A DNA stretch of 64,000 nucleotides from Nematostella vectensis (Eukaryota > Cnidaria > Anthozoa > Actiniaria > Edwardsiidae): NCBI RefSeq assembly GCF_932526225.1, contig NC_064035.1, positions 8,915,296 to 8,979,295 of the forward strand. The letters run 5' to 3'. The position numbers were made by a program, and so were the translations under genes. Shown piece after piece: positions 1 to 13,100 of the stretch (position 1 is its first letter; each line of letters begins with the position of its first letter). The notes under the pieces were generated by a model. It saw only the letters and a list, made by a program, of their open reading frames with translations, had not been told where the DNA came from and searched no databases.

Positions 1-441
1 CCTTTGAAGTTTGCCTACTTTTCTTTTTCTTTTCTTCTTTTTTTCGCGAGCAACATCAAGAGAGAATGCTCTCTTGGCAACATTCATTACCTGGGAGATG
101 TATCGAAAGCAATAGTATTTACGAAGCTTATATAAACAATATTTGTCCAATAAGAAAATAATGCCGCCAAAGGAAACTATGGAGACTGTTTGATTAATTT
201 TGTAAATCAATTGCATAAAAATCCCAAAGAAAATAATATCATCAAAAACGCGCCAAATTGGTTGGCTCTGATTGGTCAGATCTTTCCCGCGTTTTTCTTG
301 CTTGCGAAAAAAAAAAAGACACGACTGAGACGAGACTGAGAGCGTGTGCGTACAGGAACAAAAAAACAACAACATCAAAATAACATTTATCTATCAATTG
401 CTAGAGCAAACAAGAAATATACAAAGAAAATCTGCAAAGCA
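1..441. other. 5' flank of FBXO36, probably intronic to the PTPN4-like gene
   Basis: AT-rich DNA with no coding exon that I can recognise on either strand. I looked on the minus strand for the rest of the tyrosine phosphatase domain, above all a sequence encoding the HCSAGIGRTG catalytic loop, and found none. The missing phosphatase exons therefore lie beyond the left edge, which makes this stretch intronic to that gene. The plus-strand part just before position 442 should hold the FBXO36 promoter and 5' UTR. No TATA box is obvious. Confidence 0.5.
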
Positions 442-993
442 ATGAGCAAAGGGATCATATACGTTGAAAAGGCCGGCCAAGCGCCGGCCCCAAGCAAAGA
501 TTTTCATCAGATTGTGGTGAACGAGACAGAGGTGATTTGGCGAACATGGCGAATAGCGGTTCGACGGGAGCAGAGAGCGGTACCACCAAGCACTAAAAAA
601 GTACTGTGGGCAGAGTTTGATCAAGACGAACTTCTACAGAGCGACATCCACCGTGTCTTTGGCGAGGAAATGCTTCGGCTGGTGCATGGTATAGCTTGTG
701 GAGACTGGTTGGTGAGATTACCACCAAAAGTTGTTGTTCGACTTTGCGCGTTTCTTCACCTGATTGATGTTGTTCGTCTCAGCACGCTTAATAGATACTT
801 GAATAATATTTGCTCAAGTGACGAGGTGTGGACAAGGATTATCAAGCAACAATGTCCTGACATAACGACCGAGATGAAAAATATGGCCAAAGATTTGGGA
901 TGGAAGAAGACATTTTTTGCAAACAAACTCCACCACCAAGTCGCTTCCCGTAAATTAAGAGAGGAGGCAAAAAAGCACATTGTCTACTACTAG
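442..993 (+). CDS. FBXO36: F-box only protein 36 (FBXO36) homolog, intronless, 183 aa
   Basis: FBXO36 is an F-box protein expected to bind SKP1 and act as a substrate receptor in an SCF ubiquitin ligase; its substrates are not well known. The N-terminal block (GQAPAPSKDFHQIVV, then a W-rich stretch ending RREQR near residues 12-45) matches the family-specific N terminus of vertebrate FBXO36. An F-box follows at about residues 89-135 (WLVRLPPKVVVRLCAFLHL, with a later EVW). The C terminus keeps the DLGWKKTFFANKL pattern. The length is close to the roughly 188 aa human protein. The open frame extends upstream to 346 only through a GTG codon, so I chose the first ATG at 442, which gives the family-like start MSKGIIYVEKAG. 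It is one exon on the strand opposite the PTPN4-like gene and apparently lies within that gene's intron. Confidence 0.88.
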   Translation: MSKGIIYVEKAGQAPAPSKDFHQIVVNETEVIWRTWRIAVRREQRAVPPSTKKVLWAEFDQDELLQSDIHRVFGEEMLRLVHGIACGDWLVRLPPKVVVRLCAFLHLIDVVRLSTLNRYLNNICSSDEVWTRIIKQQCPDITTEMKNMAKDLGWKKTFFANKLHHQVASRKLREEAKKHIVYY

Positions 994-1143
994 AACTAGC
1001 TTTACGAAGAACACGTTTACAACCTCCTCAACATATTTTTAAAACAAATTGGTATATTGTGTATACAATGGTTGCATGTTTTATCAAGAATAAAAAATTT
1101 GTTCAGCCCGAAAAAAAGTTTTTTAAATAATTTAAATTCTTAC

Positions 1144-4100
1144 CGTGGTCCGGCCATGCGAGGTACTGAAGTTGGATGATAACTCGACTTCGCAGCGTCT
1201 GCCAGAGGCAAAGCAAATATTACTTATTTTATTGATGAAAAGCATCTAAACTGAAATGACGAGAAAACAATGCATAGATAAATAAGAGAAAAACGGGAAA
1301 ACTTTCACTTATTACATTAACGTTGGTATTAAAAATTGCATTACGGTGGTGTATGTGTAGGATAAAACTTTAATCATAAAAATACTAATACAAAAACTTG
1401 AGACATCACTACGGTTAAAGCTTTTAAAAGCTCCTGTGGGCTTATTTCTTTTCTTTTTTTTTTGTCGTGAAAAAGAAGGGGTTTTTTAAACAGAGAGAGG
1501 GGGCTTTATTAACAATCTCTTCTGTTTTGGCACTAGGACGTTTTGGCCCTCAGATGCTATAAACTAGTGTACGCTTGTCTCTAGTAATATTTGGTATCTT
1601 TTTACAGATAAAACAAGAACTAAACACTTTTACTCTTGTGCTTTTTAGGGAAAAATAGGGGGGCTTAATAATGAGAGGCTTATTGTCCCGAGAGGCGAGC
1701 TTTATTATATAACAGGTGAGAGGGTACCACTTACCGTGGTATCAGTGACATACATCTCTCGGTACACATACGATGGAGAGAAATCGCGGATCTTGTTACA
1801 CACCACCTCCAGGTTTCCAAAAGTCCAGGTGTCTTCACCTTCAGGCCAGTACTGATGACATTTGACCTGGAAATCCAACACCACACATGACATTTGACCT
1901 GGAAATCCAACCCCACACATCACATTTTACCTGGAAAACCAACACCACACATCACATTTGACCTGGAAATCCAACACTGCATATCAAATTTGACTTGGAA
2001 ATTAACAGAACACATGGTACTGTGGCATGGCCAGGAGCCCAAAAAGCCCACATTTTCTCTGGTATTTTGAAGGAATGTCTCATATATTTACTGCATTTTT
2101 GGATGCTGAAAGGGGGGACCTGGCCCCGGGCTATGCCTGTGTTAATCTTGGGACAAAGTAACACAACACATGGTAATCTTGGGACAAACTAACACAGCAC
2201 ATGGTAAACTTGGAACAAACTAACACAACACATGATAAACTTGGGACAAACTAACACAACACATGGTAAACTTGGGACAAACTAACACAACACATGGTAA
2301 ACTTGGGACAAACTAACACAACACATGGTAAACTTGGGACAAACTAACACAACACATGGTAAACGTGGGACAAACTAACACAACACATGTTAAACTTGGG
2401 ACAAACTAACACAACACATGGTAAACTTGGGACAAACTAACACAGCACATGGTAAACTTGGGACAAACTATTACAGCACATGGTAAACTTGGGACAAACT
2501 AACACAGCACATGGTAAACTTGGGACAAACTAACACAGCACATGGTAAACTTGGGACAAACTAACACAGCACATGGTAAACTTGGGACAAACTAACACAG
2601 CACATGGTAAACTTGGGACAAACTAACACAGCACATGGTAAACTTGGGACAAACTAACACAGCACATGGTAAACTTGGGACAAACTAACACAACACATGG
2701 TAAACTTGGGACAAACTAACAAACACATGGTAAACTTGGGACAATCCAACACAACAAATGCTAATTTGAAGACAAAAAATGCTTTTGCCAGCAGCAAAAC
2801 CTTCTAATAGCATAAGACTTTTTATCTATTTGCATTTACTAAGACTGAACTCACCCTTCCTCGTTCCATTGTTGTAGTCAGCATTATGACCAAAGTGGAT
2901 TCTTGTTCCCATATCATCTAGAAAAAGCATGATTTAATATAAACCAATCATCCAAGTTATCTAAGACTCAAAATAAGACAAATTCTGGTTATTAAAATAT
3001 ACCTGCCAGAAATCCCCACAGGTTTTTTCAAGAGGACCTTGAGCTGCAATGTATCGTAACACAATCCCACGGGATGGCACCTCCATCTTAAGGGAAAGAA
3101 AATTCAATTACAAAAGAAATAAATACATGTACAAAAGGCATGCTCATACAACAAATGATTGAATCCTTGGGTTAATCAAAGAATAACTTATCCTTGGGAA
3201 TCCCTCCCTCTTTGATGATTTTTTGTTTTTCCGATATCTTGGGATACTGTTACATATGAAATGTTGCTTACATTGACAAAGTTTGCATTGATGTAATCAC
3301 TGCCTTTGAAAAGCTTGACACGAGTTTCATCATCTGAAAATTAAACAAAATATGTCATTGAAGAAAACCAATGATTAAATCTCAATGCAATGCTGATCAG
3401 TGCAGCAGGAAATATCCTTACATGGAAGGATGTCACGGTATCTGTTTTTAGGAAGATTTTCTGGTTTTCTGGCGTCATCCATTGCCATCCCTGGCTTCTT
3501 TCTGTACAGCTCCTAGCAAATACAAAATGTCAAAAAGTTCAGTAAATCTATACCAAAACATATGGTGCATCACCAGTCCTGTAAGCAACAACTACTTTGG
3601 GTAGGGTGGTATAACTTGTTTACAAATAGTTATTATATGTATATAGAGTTATCAACTACTTACTTGGAAATATACAAGGAGGTCTCCACTTTCTAGGTTC
3701 TGAGAATGAAGAAACCAATATTCAATTGAAAAAAAGCAACTAGGACAGGATAAAGGACATTTAAAATTCAATTTACTTGATAGTCCGGCTACACACCAAA
3801 ATTCTAGCTATTTTTTTAAAATAAGGTTATAAAGCTAAGAGCAGGAGCTAGGGTTTTGAAAAAAAGCTTGTGGTCTTTGTTGTAGTTTGATAATCACCTC
3901 CCTAAGCTGTTCTATGGAGACTTTGAGGCCTTCACAGTCCCTCTGCTGTTGCTTTTCCCTCTTGGATACAAGAGCTGCCTCTACTTCCTTTTCGTGCTTA
4001 AGTTCCTGTGCATTGTATTGCTCTACAGAGACCGTGTGAACAGGAGAATCATCCAGTGACCGGGAACCATTAGGTGCAAACACTAGAAATAGTGACAAGG

Positions 4101-7100
4101 GAATCCTTCAGTAGTGTTAAGTAATTTTCAAAAAGCAATCTCATACAATAGGTGAATTGTAGACAATAAATGCAAATAACAGGGAGAAAGGGGAAGGATG
4201 AGCTCAACTAGTAGGTCTGCATAAAGAATGGTGGCTTACTGATTACTCAAGTGATTACTAACCATATGGTCTGATTACAGGAGTGATTGCTAACCATTTG
4301 GTCTGATTACAAGAGTAATTACTAACCATTTGGTCTGATTACAAGAGTAATTACTAACCATTTGGTCTGATTACAAGAGTAATTACTAACCATTTGGTCT
4401 GACTACAAGAGTAATTACTAACCATTTGGTCTGATTACAAGAGTGGTTACTAACCATTTGGTCTGATTACAAGAGTAATTACTAACCATTTGGTCTGATT
4501 GTCAAGATCAGGGTATTGCTTCTTGACTGACTGACACTTCGGATTAAGTCAACAATCTATAAAACACAAACAATCATTCACAGATGAAAATTCATGATCA
4601 TGGGTTGTGGAGGCAGGGGCCCTCTTCCTTATACAACTAGCTTTTATGTAAATTCTCTGTAATTTACCAAATGACCTTCCAACTCCTTGTGATTTTTTTT
4701 CTCCCTGCTCTACCAAGATATGCTGAGCAATGCCATAAACAGTAAGTGAACATGTACTGTACTGCTTATGTTATTTATGGATGGCCACTAAAAAAAAAAA
4801 CAAGGATGGGGAGGTGGGTGGGTGAGCTCACCTCTATCCAGTTTTTTCTCTGATTTTTTGGATTTTTTTTTTACTTTAAAAGATCCATAAGACAGCATAA
4901 AATTGTACTAAATGCAGCTAAATTGAATGCAGTCATTGGTGGTTTCTTGTTGGTTGTGGTTTTCTTGGGATGAGGTACAGATCATACTTTCGGGTAATGC
5001 TTATTAAACATGATCTTGGCAAAAAAAGGCCAACAATAGGCGCACATGTAGATAAATCAAACAAACAGATCTCCAACCTCTTGATGGATGAGTCCCTTCA
5101 TGGCCTGCCCATTGATAAAGATAATCTCATCTCCTTCTTGTAGCTGAGGCATACACAAATCTGCCTGCAAACAAAACACAATAAATTGTACAAGTTAGCA
5201 ACAACAAGCAAAACATTGGTGTCTAGTAATGTTTGCTTACCGGTGTTCCACGAGCTATCTTTGATACAATCACAGGCAGATTGATGTCTGCACCCCCCTG
5301 ATAACAAACGATTATGCTTTTGTTATACTATGACCAAATAATAAGCAGAAAGATGTGTATTTTGATTGATAAAATCTGCTGTTGAGAAAATTAAATTATC
5401 GAGAAACAACATGATGATGGCAATCTTAATTTTATTTTTTTAAACAAAATAATTTACCTGCACATTAAATCCAAATCGGCCTTCCTTGTCAGGCTCCATT
5501 CTACAATATCAAGGATTTAGTTAACATACAGCCTGTACCAAAACCTTAAATTTCTTTTCATCCATTTCCATCCATGTAATGTGAGATGTTCGGAGCATAA
5601 TAACTAATAATAAAAATAAAACTTAACAGAGCTTGATAATTATTTTGGAATCTTCTACATGATTGTCTGTTTCCAAGCAAAAATAATACTTACATCACTC
5701 TTCAACCGTGCAATTGCCCTGTTTAAACATCTCCTATTGAGTAGACCCCCCTCTACCATGATCACAATACACACCTGACAGTGATAAGTCCTTCTTGTGG
5801 TGTGGAACCATTAGCCTGTTAAAAAAGCACGTTAATCACATTAAACAAAGCACAACTGACACTAGTATAACAGGCACTGAGAGAAAACCACATACCAAAG
5901 GTTAGAGAAAGAATTCAGTAAAAGAAGTTTATCAACAAAGAAAATCCTGAACAATGAAATAGAGACAGGTTAAAGAAACATACCAAAGATTTGTCATCAT
6001 AGTTGGCAGAATCCAACGAGTCAAGTGACGCAAAGTCCAGCTTACGCTACAGAATACATGGAGAGTTCCACACAAAGAAGAGGAGGAAAAAGAGAGGGGA
6101 TAAATAGGTCTGTTTGATGTCTAAGCCTGTATGGCGTAGATGGCTTTCTGTCTGTCTCTGTTTGTCTGTCTGTCTTACTGTCTGTCTGTTCTGTTTGTCT
6201 GTCTTTGGCTTTCAATTAATCTGTCAGTCTCGAATGGCACATTGGGCTAACACCATATTGTGTTACAGACAAATCAGAGGTAAGTCAAGGTTTTGATAAG
6301 GAAAGAAGAGAAAAAAGTCCAAAGTTGATGTCAGGTTTAAAAGTTCCAATAAGTTATCAGATCAAGTTAGTCACTTTGACATCTAGCTCTAACTACATGT
6401 TTATCACATAATACCTGTAGTTCTGGGGTAAGCCCTGACTTAGTTGCTCCAACGTTAGCACTAGTGCTCAGAGAACGTTTGAAATTTGTCCTATCGAGTC
6501 TGAAAAACATTTTGTGATCAAATATGTGACAATATGACACTATAATCCAATATCAACTTTCACAGCCTAGGAACTCACTTTTCCGTGCTGTTTGGTGCAG
6601 ACGCATAGTGAAATGGAGGGGCATGTTTCTCGCCATACATTGAGTCTTTCTCAAATTCTCTGTCAAGATCAAGTCGTCGCAAGCTTCTTGACCCTATCAA
6701 CAGTGAATAATGGGTTGTATCACTAGCTATCACTTTTACAATGCAAATTGTGTAAATAATGTCCATAATATGCAGGGGTACCTCTTCATAATGTCCATAA
6801 TATGCAGGTATAATCATTCATAATGTTGATAATATACAGGGGTACCTTTACATGATGGCAATGATAAATAAAGCATACTTACAGGTCCCAGAGTCACTGC
6901 GTTTAGAGTATCGTCTACTTAGCGTCCTGCCACAGGAAACAGATTTGGTCAGCCTGTTTTTTTCATCACAATTGGCGACTTTCACTAAGAAATCATGTGT
7001 CTCTGGCTTTTGGTGGCAAAATGACAACAACAAAAAGCAACTTACACAGTGCTTAGGCCAGAACATTTTTTTGTCAGAAAGGGCATATTATCATTGAAAG

Positions 7101-10100
7101 ATTTTATATTTTTTGACACATTGGGCTGTGGTCCCTGTGGTTTCTGGGGTTCCATGATGGTTTCTATGTTTATTTTGCCTTGAATTACATATTTGAAGAA
7201 GAGAATAGGTAAAATATACATATATTTACCTGACAATCTTGGGCTCAGGCCGAGCATGGGTCCGACTCTCTTCAATAGCCTGGTACTCAGTCTTCCCTCT
7301 GTGAAAAAAAAACAACACTAACATTACAATCATGAACTATCATTATAGCTAGTGTCAACATAGTCAACATCACCACCATTATCATTCAGAAATTATTATC
7401 AACAATATAATCTTCACCATCATTAATACAAACTATTATCATTAAAGTCAAAAACCATCATCACTACTACATAACTTATCATCATTACCACATCATCATC
7501 ACCACCATGACTTTCGCCATCATCTTTGTCACCAAATCCCAATCATCATTATTACCAAAAACATCAACATAATCATTATTATCACCATCTTGATTATCTT
7601 TATCATCATCATTCATCACCACTAACACCAACTTCATTGCCAGTATCATCTCTACTATAACCATTATCTTGACCTTCACCTTCAATAAAATCACCAACAA
7701 CATATACATCAACATCATCTACCCTATCGATCATAACCCACAATTATTGTTACCATGACAACTGATACCACTGGCACTGTCCCCATGACATGAGTCATTG
7801 TTGTCATCACTTAAAAACACTTACTTGTATCTATATTTGGATCCCATTCTGAGCACACGCTTCTCTGTTGCTTTGGGATAATGAGTTCTGGGAATTGGTT
7901 AAGAGCAACATTAACATTCATTGAACTGGCTTTTTCCAATAAACAAGAATAAAATACTTCTCTTATGATCTCTCTCATTACAACAAATGATAATTATTTT
8001 ATCTAATACGACATTTTAAAGAGTAAAAATTTTTAAGAGTAAAAATTCTTGACAAAAAAATGCCCAGCGATATGGCACACTAAAATGTTCACTAAGATTA
8101 TAAATATTGTCACTCAAGTGAAAAACTATAAACAATCGGCATTACTAAAAGGCGGAACCGCAGGAACCAGTATATTTCGCTTAGTCATAGGGGTAGGGAT
8201 GTCATACTAGGATCACCATTCATTTCCTTTCTAATCTGAACAAAAAAAAACATTCCGTTGTGAAATGCTAAGACAACATCACTAAGCGCAGATGTTCTAC
8301 GTTATTTCACGCTTATTTGACATTCTGTCATATGCAATTTGTATCCATTTGTATCGGATTAGTAACAACAAAACCCTTGTTTTAGAAGCGCGTCTCGTTA
8401 GAGGTAACACAGGCAAGCGTTCGTAGTTTTAGCCTTCGTAGGTTTAGCGTTCCGATTTCCGTCGAAAGTTCCGAATAAGAAACAAAAAGATTCTTGTTTA
8501 GAAGCACTGGTTCTGCCGGTTCCGCTTTTTAGTAATGCCGAGAAACAATTAATGAGCAATCATTAACACACAAGCAATTTGAGGCACAATGAGTATAAGC
8601 ATAATTTTAGATAGTTCTATAAATAAAATGTTAGTCAGTGTATAAAGTCCAGCTGATGACGTTTACCTGTAAAATGAATGGTATTCCACACACACTTTCC
8701 ATAAATTCTTGCAAGATCGATATGTGAGCATTTGGAAACCAATGATGTTATCAGTCCACTCATTCTGTAATAAAAATAAGCAACAGTTGAAAGCTTTAAA
8801 AAGTACTAGTAAGTAATTGGTCTTGAGCCAAACTTGAGTACTAAAGAGTTTGGGCACTAATAATAATCAACAGTCTTTTCTGTAGTTGTTCTTATGTTGT
8901 TAACCACTTTTAGAAAGGTAATATTTGTTGACTGACACAGGACTGTGATTGAGTCTGTTATTAAGAATTGATAAATACCTAATGTTTCTGAGTTATCTAC
9001 AGGCATTGGTTTCTTTTCTGTATAATTGTAAGATATCGAAAAGACAAAATTTGCTGTCTGTTACACTAACTTACCCAATCAGGGCGAATTTGGATAAAGA
9101 ACCTCTTTCGTTTAAAGCACACTTTGACTATCTTTGACCTGGAAAGGGAAAATACTTGGTTACGGTTGTTGTGTGTTATCCTTCCCTAAAAAAAATTGAA
9201 AATCTGATATAAGAAAGAAAAAAACAGCTGGAAAATGAAGAAAATATTGTGATTGTTTCACATAAAAAACAGCGCTGGCCATTATTCCTGAAACTATTTA
9301 AAGTATTTAAAATGTCTAAGTACTTTTTCATTCATCTTACCAAGGAAAAAAATTGATCTTGCATTTGTTGTGGTAGACAGTCAAGCCAAGAGCAGAGACT
9401 CCAAGAAACAGGTCTGTACCATCATGATCCTACAGAAGCATTCCACAGTAAGAACATCATCATCAACACCACAACAATCATCATCAGCATCAGAAAGAAC
9501 ATTATCACCACGACCATCATCCTTTGCACAGATCTGTACCATCAAGATCCAACAGAAGTGTTTCACAGTAAGACAATCATTGTCATCAAGAACAAAATTA
9601 TCATAATCTTCATCATCATCATCACTGACGTCATCATCTCCAACCATCATTAACAACATCACCACCATCACCAAGAACATCTTCATCTTTACTGTCATCC
9701 TCATCACAGGTCTGTGCCTTCATGATGCTACAGAAGCATTTTACAGTCAGAAAAAGCACATTAAATGCATTTACCTTTGCACAGTGAAGGTCAACACCGT
9801 ACAGGTCAAGCGTCTTGGCAACTTCCAGAAAATTAAATTCAGCATCAGCAGGAGTTTGGCCTCTGGAGAGTTAATAAGGAAAGTGGTAAGTTTATTTTCA
9901 AGTCATTGCAAGAAGGATAGGTGCATTAATAAAATTAGCTGACAAAGCAAGAGACAAGTAGAAGCCATCAAGGTCACTGGATAGTGCTAATGGGAGGGGA
10001 GTGGAGGTACACCCTATGCCCATCCCTAGCTACCCTCCTGGGAAGGTTTTTCTCTTTTTCTGCCTTGCTTTGCTCGTTTCATGTTGGTCCTGTGTTTGTT

Positions 10101-13100
10101 TGCTTGCTTGCTGTTTTTACTCTAAAGATATATTATACTCACTTATTAATGACTTTAACTCTGATCTCTAGTTTAACTTTTGGGGTAGTCCATATTTAAT
10201 AAGCCCCAGGCTACAAGGAATGCCACCTTATTTGTATTCATATTAGAGCAAAAAATGGCACGAAATTTTCCAATTCTCATATATATATATATAAGCTCAA
10301 GATTCCACATACAAGGAGTTCCTCTGACCAAAAGCTTAATTTCAAATTTTAACAATATTTATATATTAGTGAGCAAAGCTGGCTTAATTTCTGATCAGAG
10401 CCTGACTTCTCCCTAAATACGAGGAGAATTCATACTTTGAACATTTGAAAATTGCACTTCAAGCCACATATCTTGAAGACAAATCCATTTGAAAAGAAAA
10501 AAAAAACACTTTTTGATGTTGTTTTAAATAACATAAGGAACCTCTATGCAAAAATTCAAGCTTACCGAAGTTAACCAGACCTTATTTTTGGAAAAACTTT
10601 TTTTTGGGAAACAACTTGTTATTATTTTCTTTTTATATGAAAAAAATGTATTTGTTTTCCTTGTTTAAACAAAAAACTGAACTGAACACTGGACAGTGCT
10701 AATGGAAGGGGAGTGAGGCAGAATTCACTACGCCCATCCCTGGCTACCTTCCTGGGAGGATCAGTATCCAGCGGGCCTCCATGTGAATAAAAAGCCAGAT
10801 TGTAAAAAAATAAAATAAAAGTAGACATTTAAAATATAGAGGGCTCCAGGTTATTTAGATAAAGGGAAAAAATACAAAAGGGTCACAAAACAAGGGAGAA
10901 GCATAAAAAAGCTGATTTTGTAAGATAACTACCACAGGAAATATTCACTTACATGTGGTGCTTGTGGAACTCTGCCGCTCTTTCCTCAAAGTCATCAGTC
11001 TGAATAAAGCGATGAAATAAACCTCTTTAGTAAATTGCTGAGGGGCAAACACTAAGACATAAATGTTTTAGGGCTCTAAAAATATGAAATCATAAAACTT
11101 AAGTAATAAATATAGGTTGTGGTCCCTGTGTAGTTTGATAGTTCTTATTTTTTTTATTGCATTTTGTTATTAGAAAAATTGTACTTGATTAATCAACTTT
11201 ATGAAGAAGATTGAATTTTGACAGTAATATTTCAAAATACCAATTTAAATCTTTGAAAGTGTCAAATGAAAACTTGGAAAATTAGATTTAATCTGACTTT
11301 GACAACTTTTTTACACTTTTTTTTTGGGGGGGGGGGGGGGGGGGCTGTGTTTCAGTTCCATTCTTTAAAGGGTTTTTTTTTTTTATAATTTTTCAATCAG
11401 CATTAAAAATACTATACCAACACCCAAGGGGTGAATAATATTAATTTGAGTTCTGCCTATGGCAAAACAAACATGAGACAATATACAAGATGAATATGTC
11501 ATTGTTCTACCTGGTCAGGGATGAATCTGAATTCTGAGACATAGCCATCCAGGTGGAGTTTAGGGTCATAATCACCTAACTCAGCTAAAACATGTACCAA
11601 ACACAATAAATTAGACATTTTGAACAGGAGCTTTTCAAAATCTATCTGCTAACAGCCGGGCAACAAAGTTTTTAGGCAAAATGGTCTTTCAAAATTAATT
11701 TAAAAAACAAGCATACACATATGTACCTTGTAAAATGTAAGAGGAAAGTTCAGCAGCAGTATCATACAAACAAGGCAATCTATAGAAAAGTCAACAAAAA
11801 CATATTGAGAAAAAAAAAAAAAAACACACAGTAGAAATAGTATGTACAATATGATAAACATTATGTATTATAAGTAAACAAACATCACCTTCCAGTAAGG
11901 ATGTCCCGCTTTATTTGAAGATAAAAATAGTATCTGAAAATGCAATTGTAAAAAAAAAGTGATAAAGATTCTTAAGAAAATAAAACAATAACTTTAAGTG
12001 GAATGTTGCCCTTAGTGGAATGTTTTATTGAGAAATGTACCTTGTTAAGTCCTCAACTAGCTTTGATGGATCAGATACAAAGAAACGTACACAGAAGTAG
12101 AAAATATATGGAGGTGTTCCTAAAAGAAAAACAAACTTCATAATTTCCAACACAAGTTGTCATTGCCACTACTATGTATATATCTCTCAATGAAAGCCAC
12201 AATTTTTGTATCATTGCAATTGAATCAAAAGTAGCCAGCAGCTACAACCAGAAAGAAAAGGTACAAAGCCAACTCTAAAAGCAACTCACTAAAACAACAC
12301 CCACCTTTTTTTTGCTTCCTTATTATTTTATCATCCTGGAGCCATTGCTATTAAATTAAATTAGAAAATAAGTAGTTAGTGATTTGAAAATTTAAGGAAA
12401 GAAAACAGAATTGATTCAATTTGTATATCTACAATAAAATCTTCCATAAGTTTAACAATACTTTTAGCCCATGTGTTATAGCCTTGGTAGAGTAGGTGAG
12501 CCATAATTATAACAATTATTCGGAAAATGCTAAATAAATTATCTCAAAAAAAAGTTCTACAAAATGTTGTCGTCTGCAACATGGCTTTTATATCTTAGTC
12601 CCTAAGTGCAGACAGCCTGTGAATTTCGCCAGCATAAAGGGGGGCAAAGCCGGTTTAATCAACATGTTTTACCTGATTTCTACCACATTCACCAACCCAA
12701 TTTCGTAACACTAGTGGATCATACATTCTGACTGATGACAGCATCAGTAAGTGTGTACAAGGGAGACCAAGACAAAACTGGGATAAATCCTAAAGTTGAA
12801 CTCATGAAATGCAACTAATAAAGGATGCTTGTATATACAATGCTGAGTCAAAAGTCCTATCTTCTAATAGTTGCTAAAATTATTTCATATAAGGGATTTC
12901 TAAAATAAATTCCCAAGAAGTCTGAGCTAAATACACAAGTCCTATTGTAGTGGCACCCCTATTAATTAAGTGCCGCACAATACAAGTGGCCGCTTAATGG
13001 AGGTTGGCCTCTTTAATGGAGGGTGGTTGCTTAGTAAGGGCAGTGCTGTAGCTTGTTTACCAGCCAGTGGTAATGCACTGTCTGTAACTATCACAGCCTA

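Larger units (their letters stand above)
1144..3512 (-). other. PTPN4: PTPN4-like phosphatase-domain exons 26-31 (domain incomplete at the left edge)
   Basis: Exons in transcript order: 3512-3422, 3333-3272, 3086-3003, 2917-2855, 1866-1735, 1198-1144. They give [13 protein letters not shown], the pTyr loop [16 protein letters not shown], the DYINANFVN strand, [37 protein letters not shown] and finally YLAWPDHG with a donor in phase 1. About 100 residues, including the Cys-containing P-loop and the Q-loop, should follow in exons left of the window. Confidence 0.88.
3664..7298 (-). other. PTPN4: PTPN4-like linker and PDZ exons 14-25
   Basis: Exons in transcript order: 7298-7230, 6926-6883, 6693-6579, 6499-6415, 6046-5984, 5815-5775 (Ser/Arg-rich linker), 5500-5458, 5297-5241, 5164-5078, 4556-4487 (PDZ), 4082-3898 and 3699-3664 (post-PDZ linker). 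The PDZ carboxylate-binding loop is GRFGFNV, and [20 protein letters not shown] is the conserved second half. The 4082-3898 exon is charged and probably helical, ending SIEQLRE; it aligns with the human segment before QLYRKKPG but is otherwise poorly conserved. The donor of the 4556-4487 exon is followed by seven copies of itself. Confidence 0.85.

Noticed and set aside
346..441. N-terminal 32-codon extension of FBXO36
   Set aside because: The start would be GTG, and the extension is Lys/Gln-rich with no match to the family; the ATG at 442 fits the family start.
11320..11345. Long G-run as a regulatory G-quadruplex
   Set aside because: An uninterrupted homopolymer within an intron, best seen as simple-sequence slippage; no further support.
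12672..12731. Possible extra PTPN4-like exon on the minus strand ([18 protein letters not shown] with a GTAAAA donor)
   Set aside because: From the phase-0 end of exon 2 it hits a stop at once, it matches nothing in the FERM family, and exons 2 and 3 join perfectly without it.
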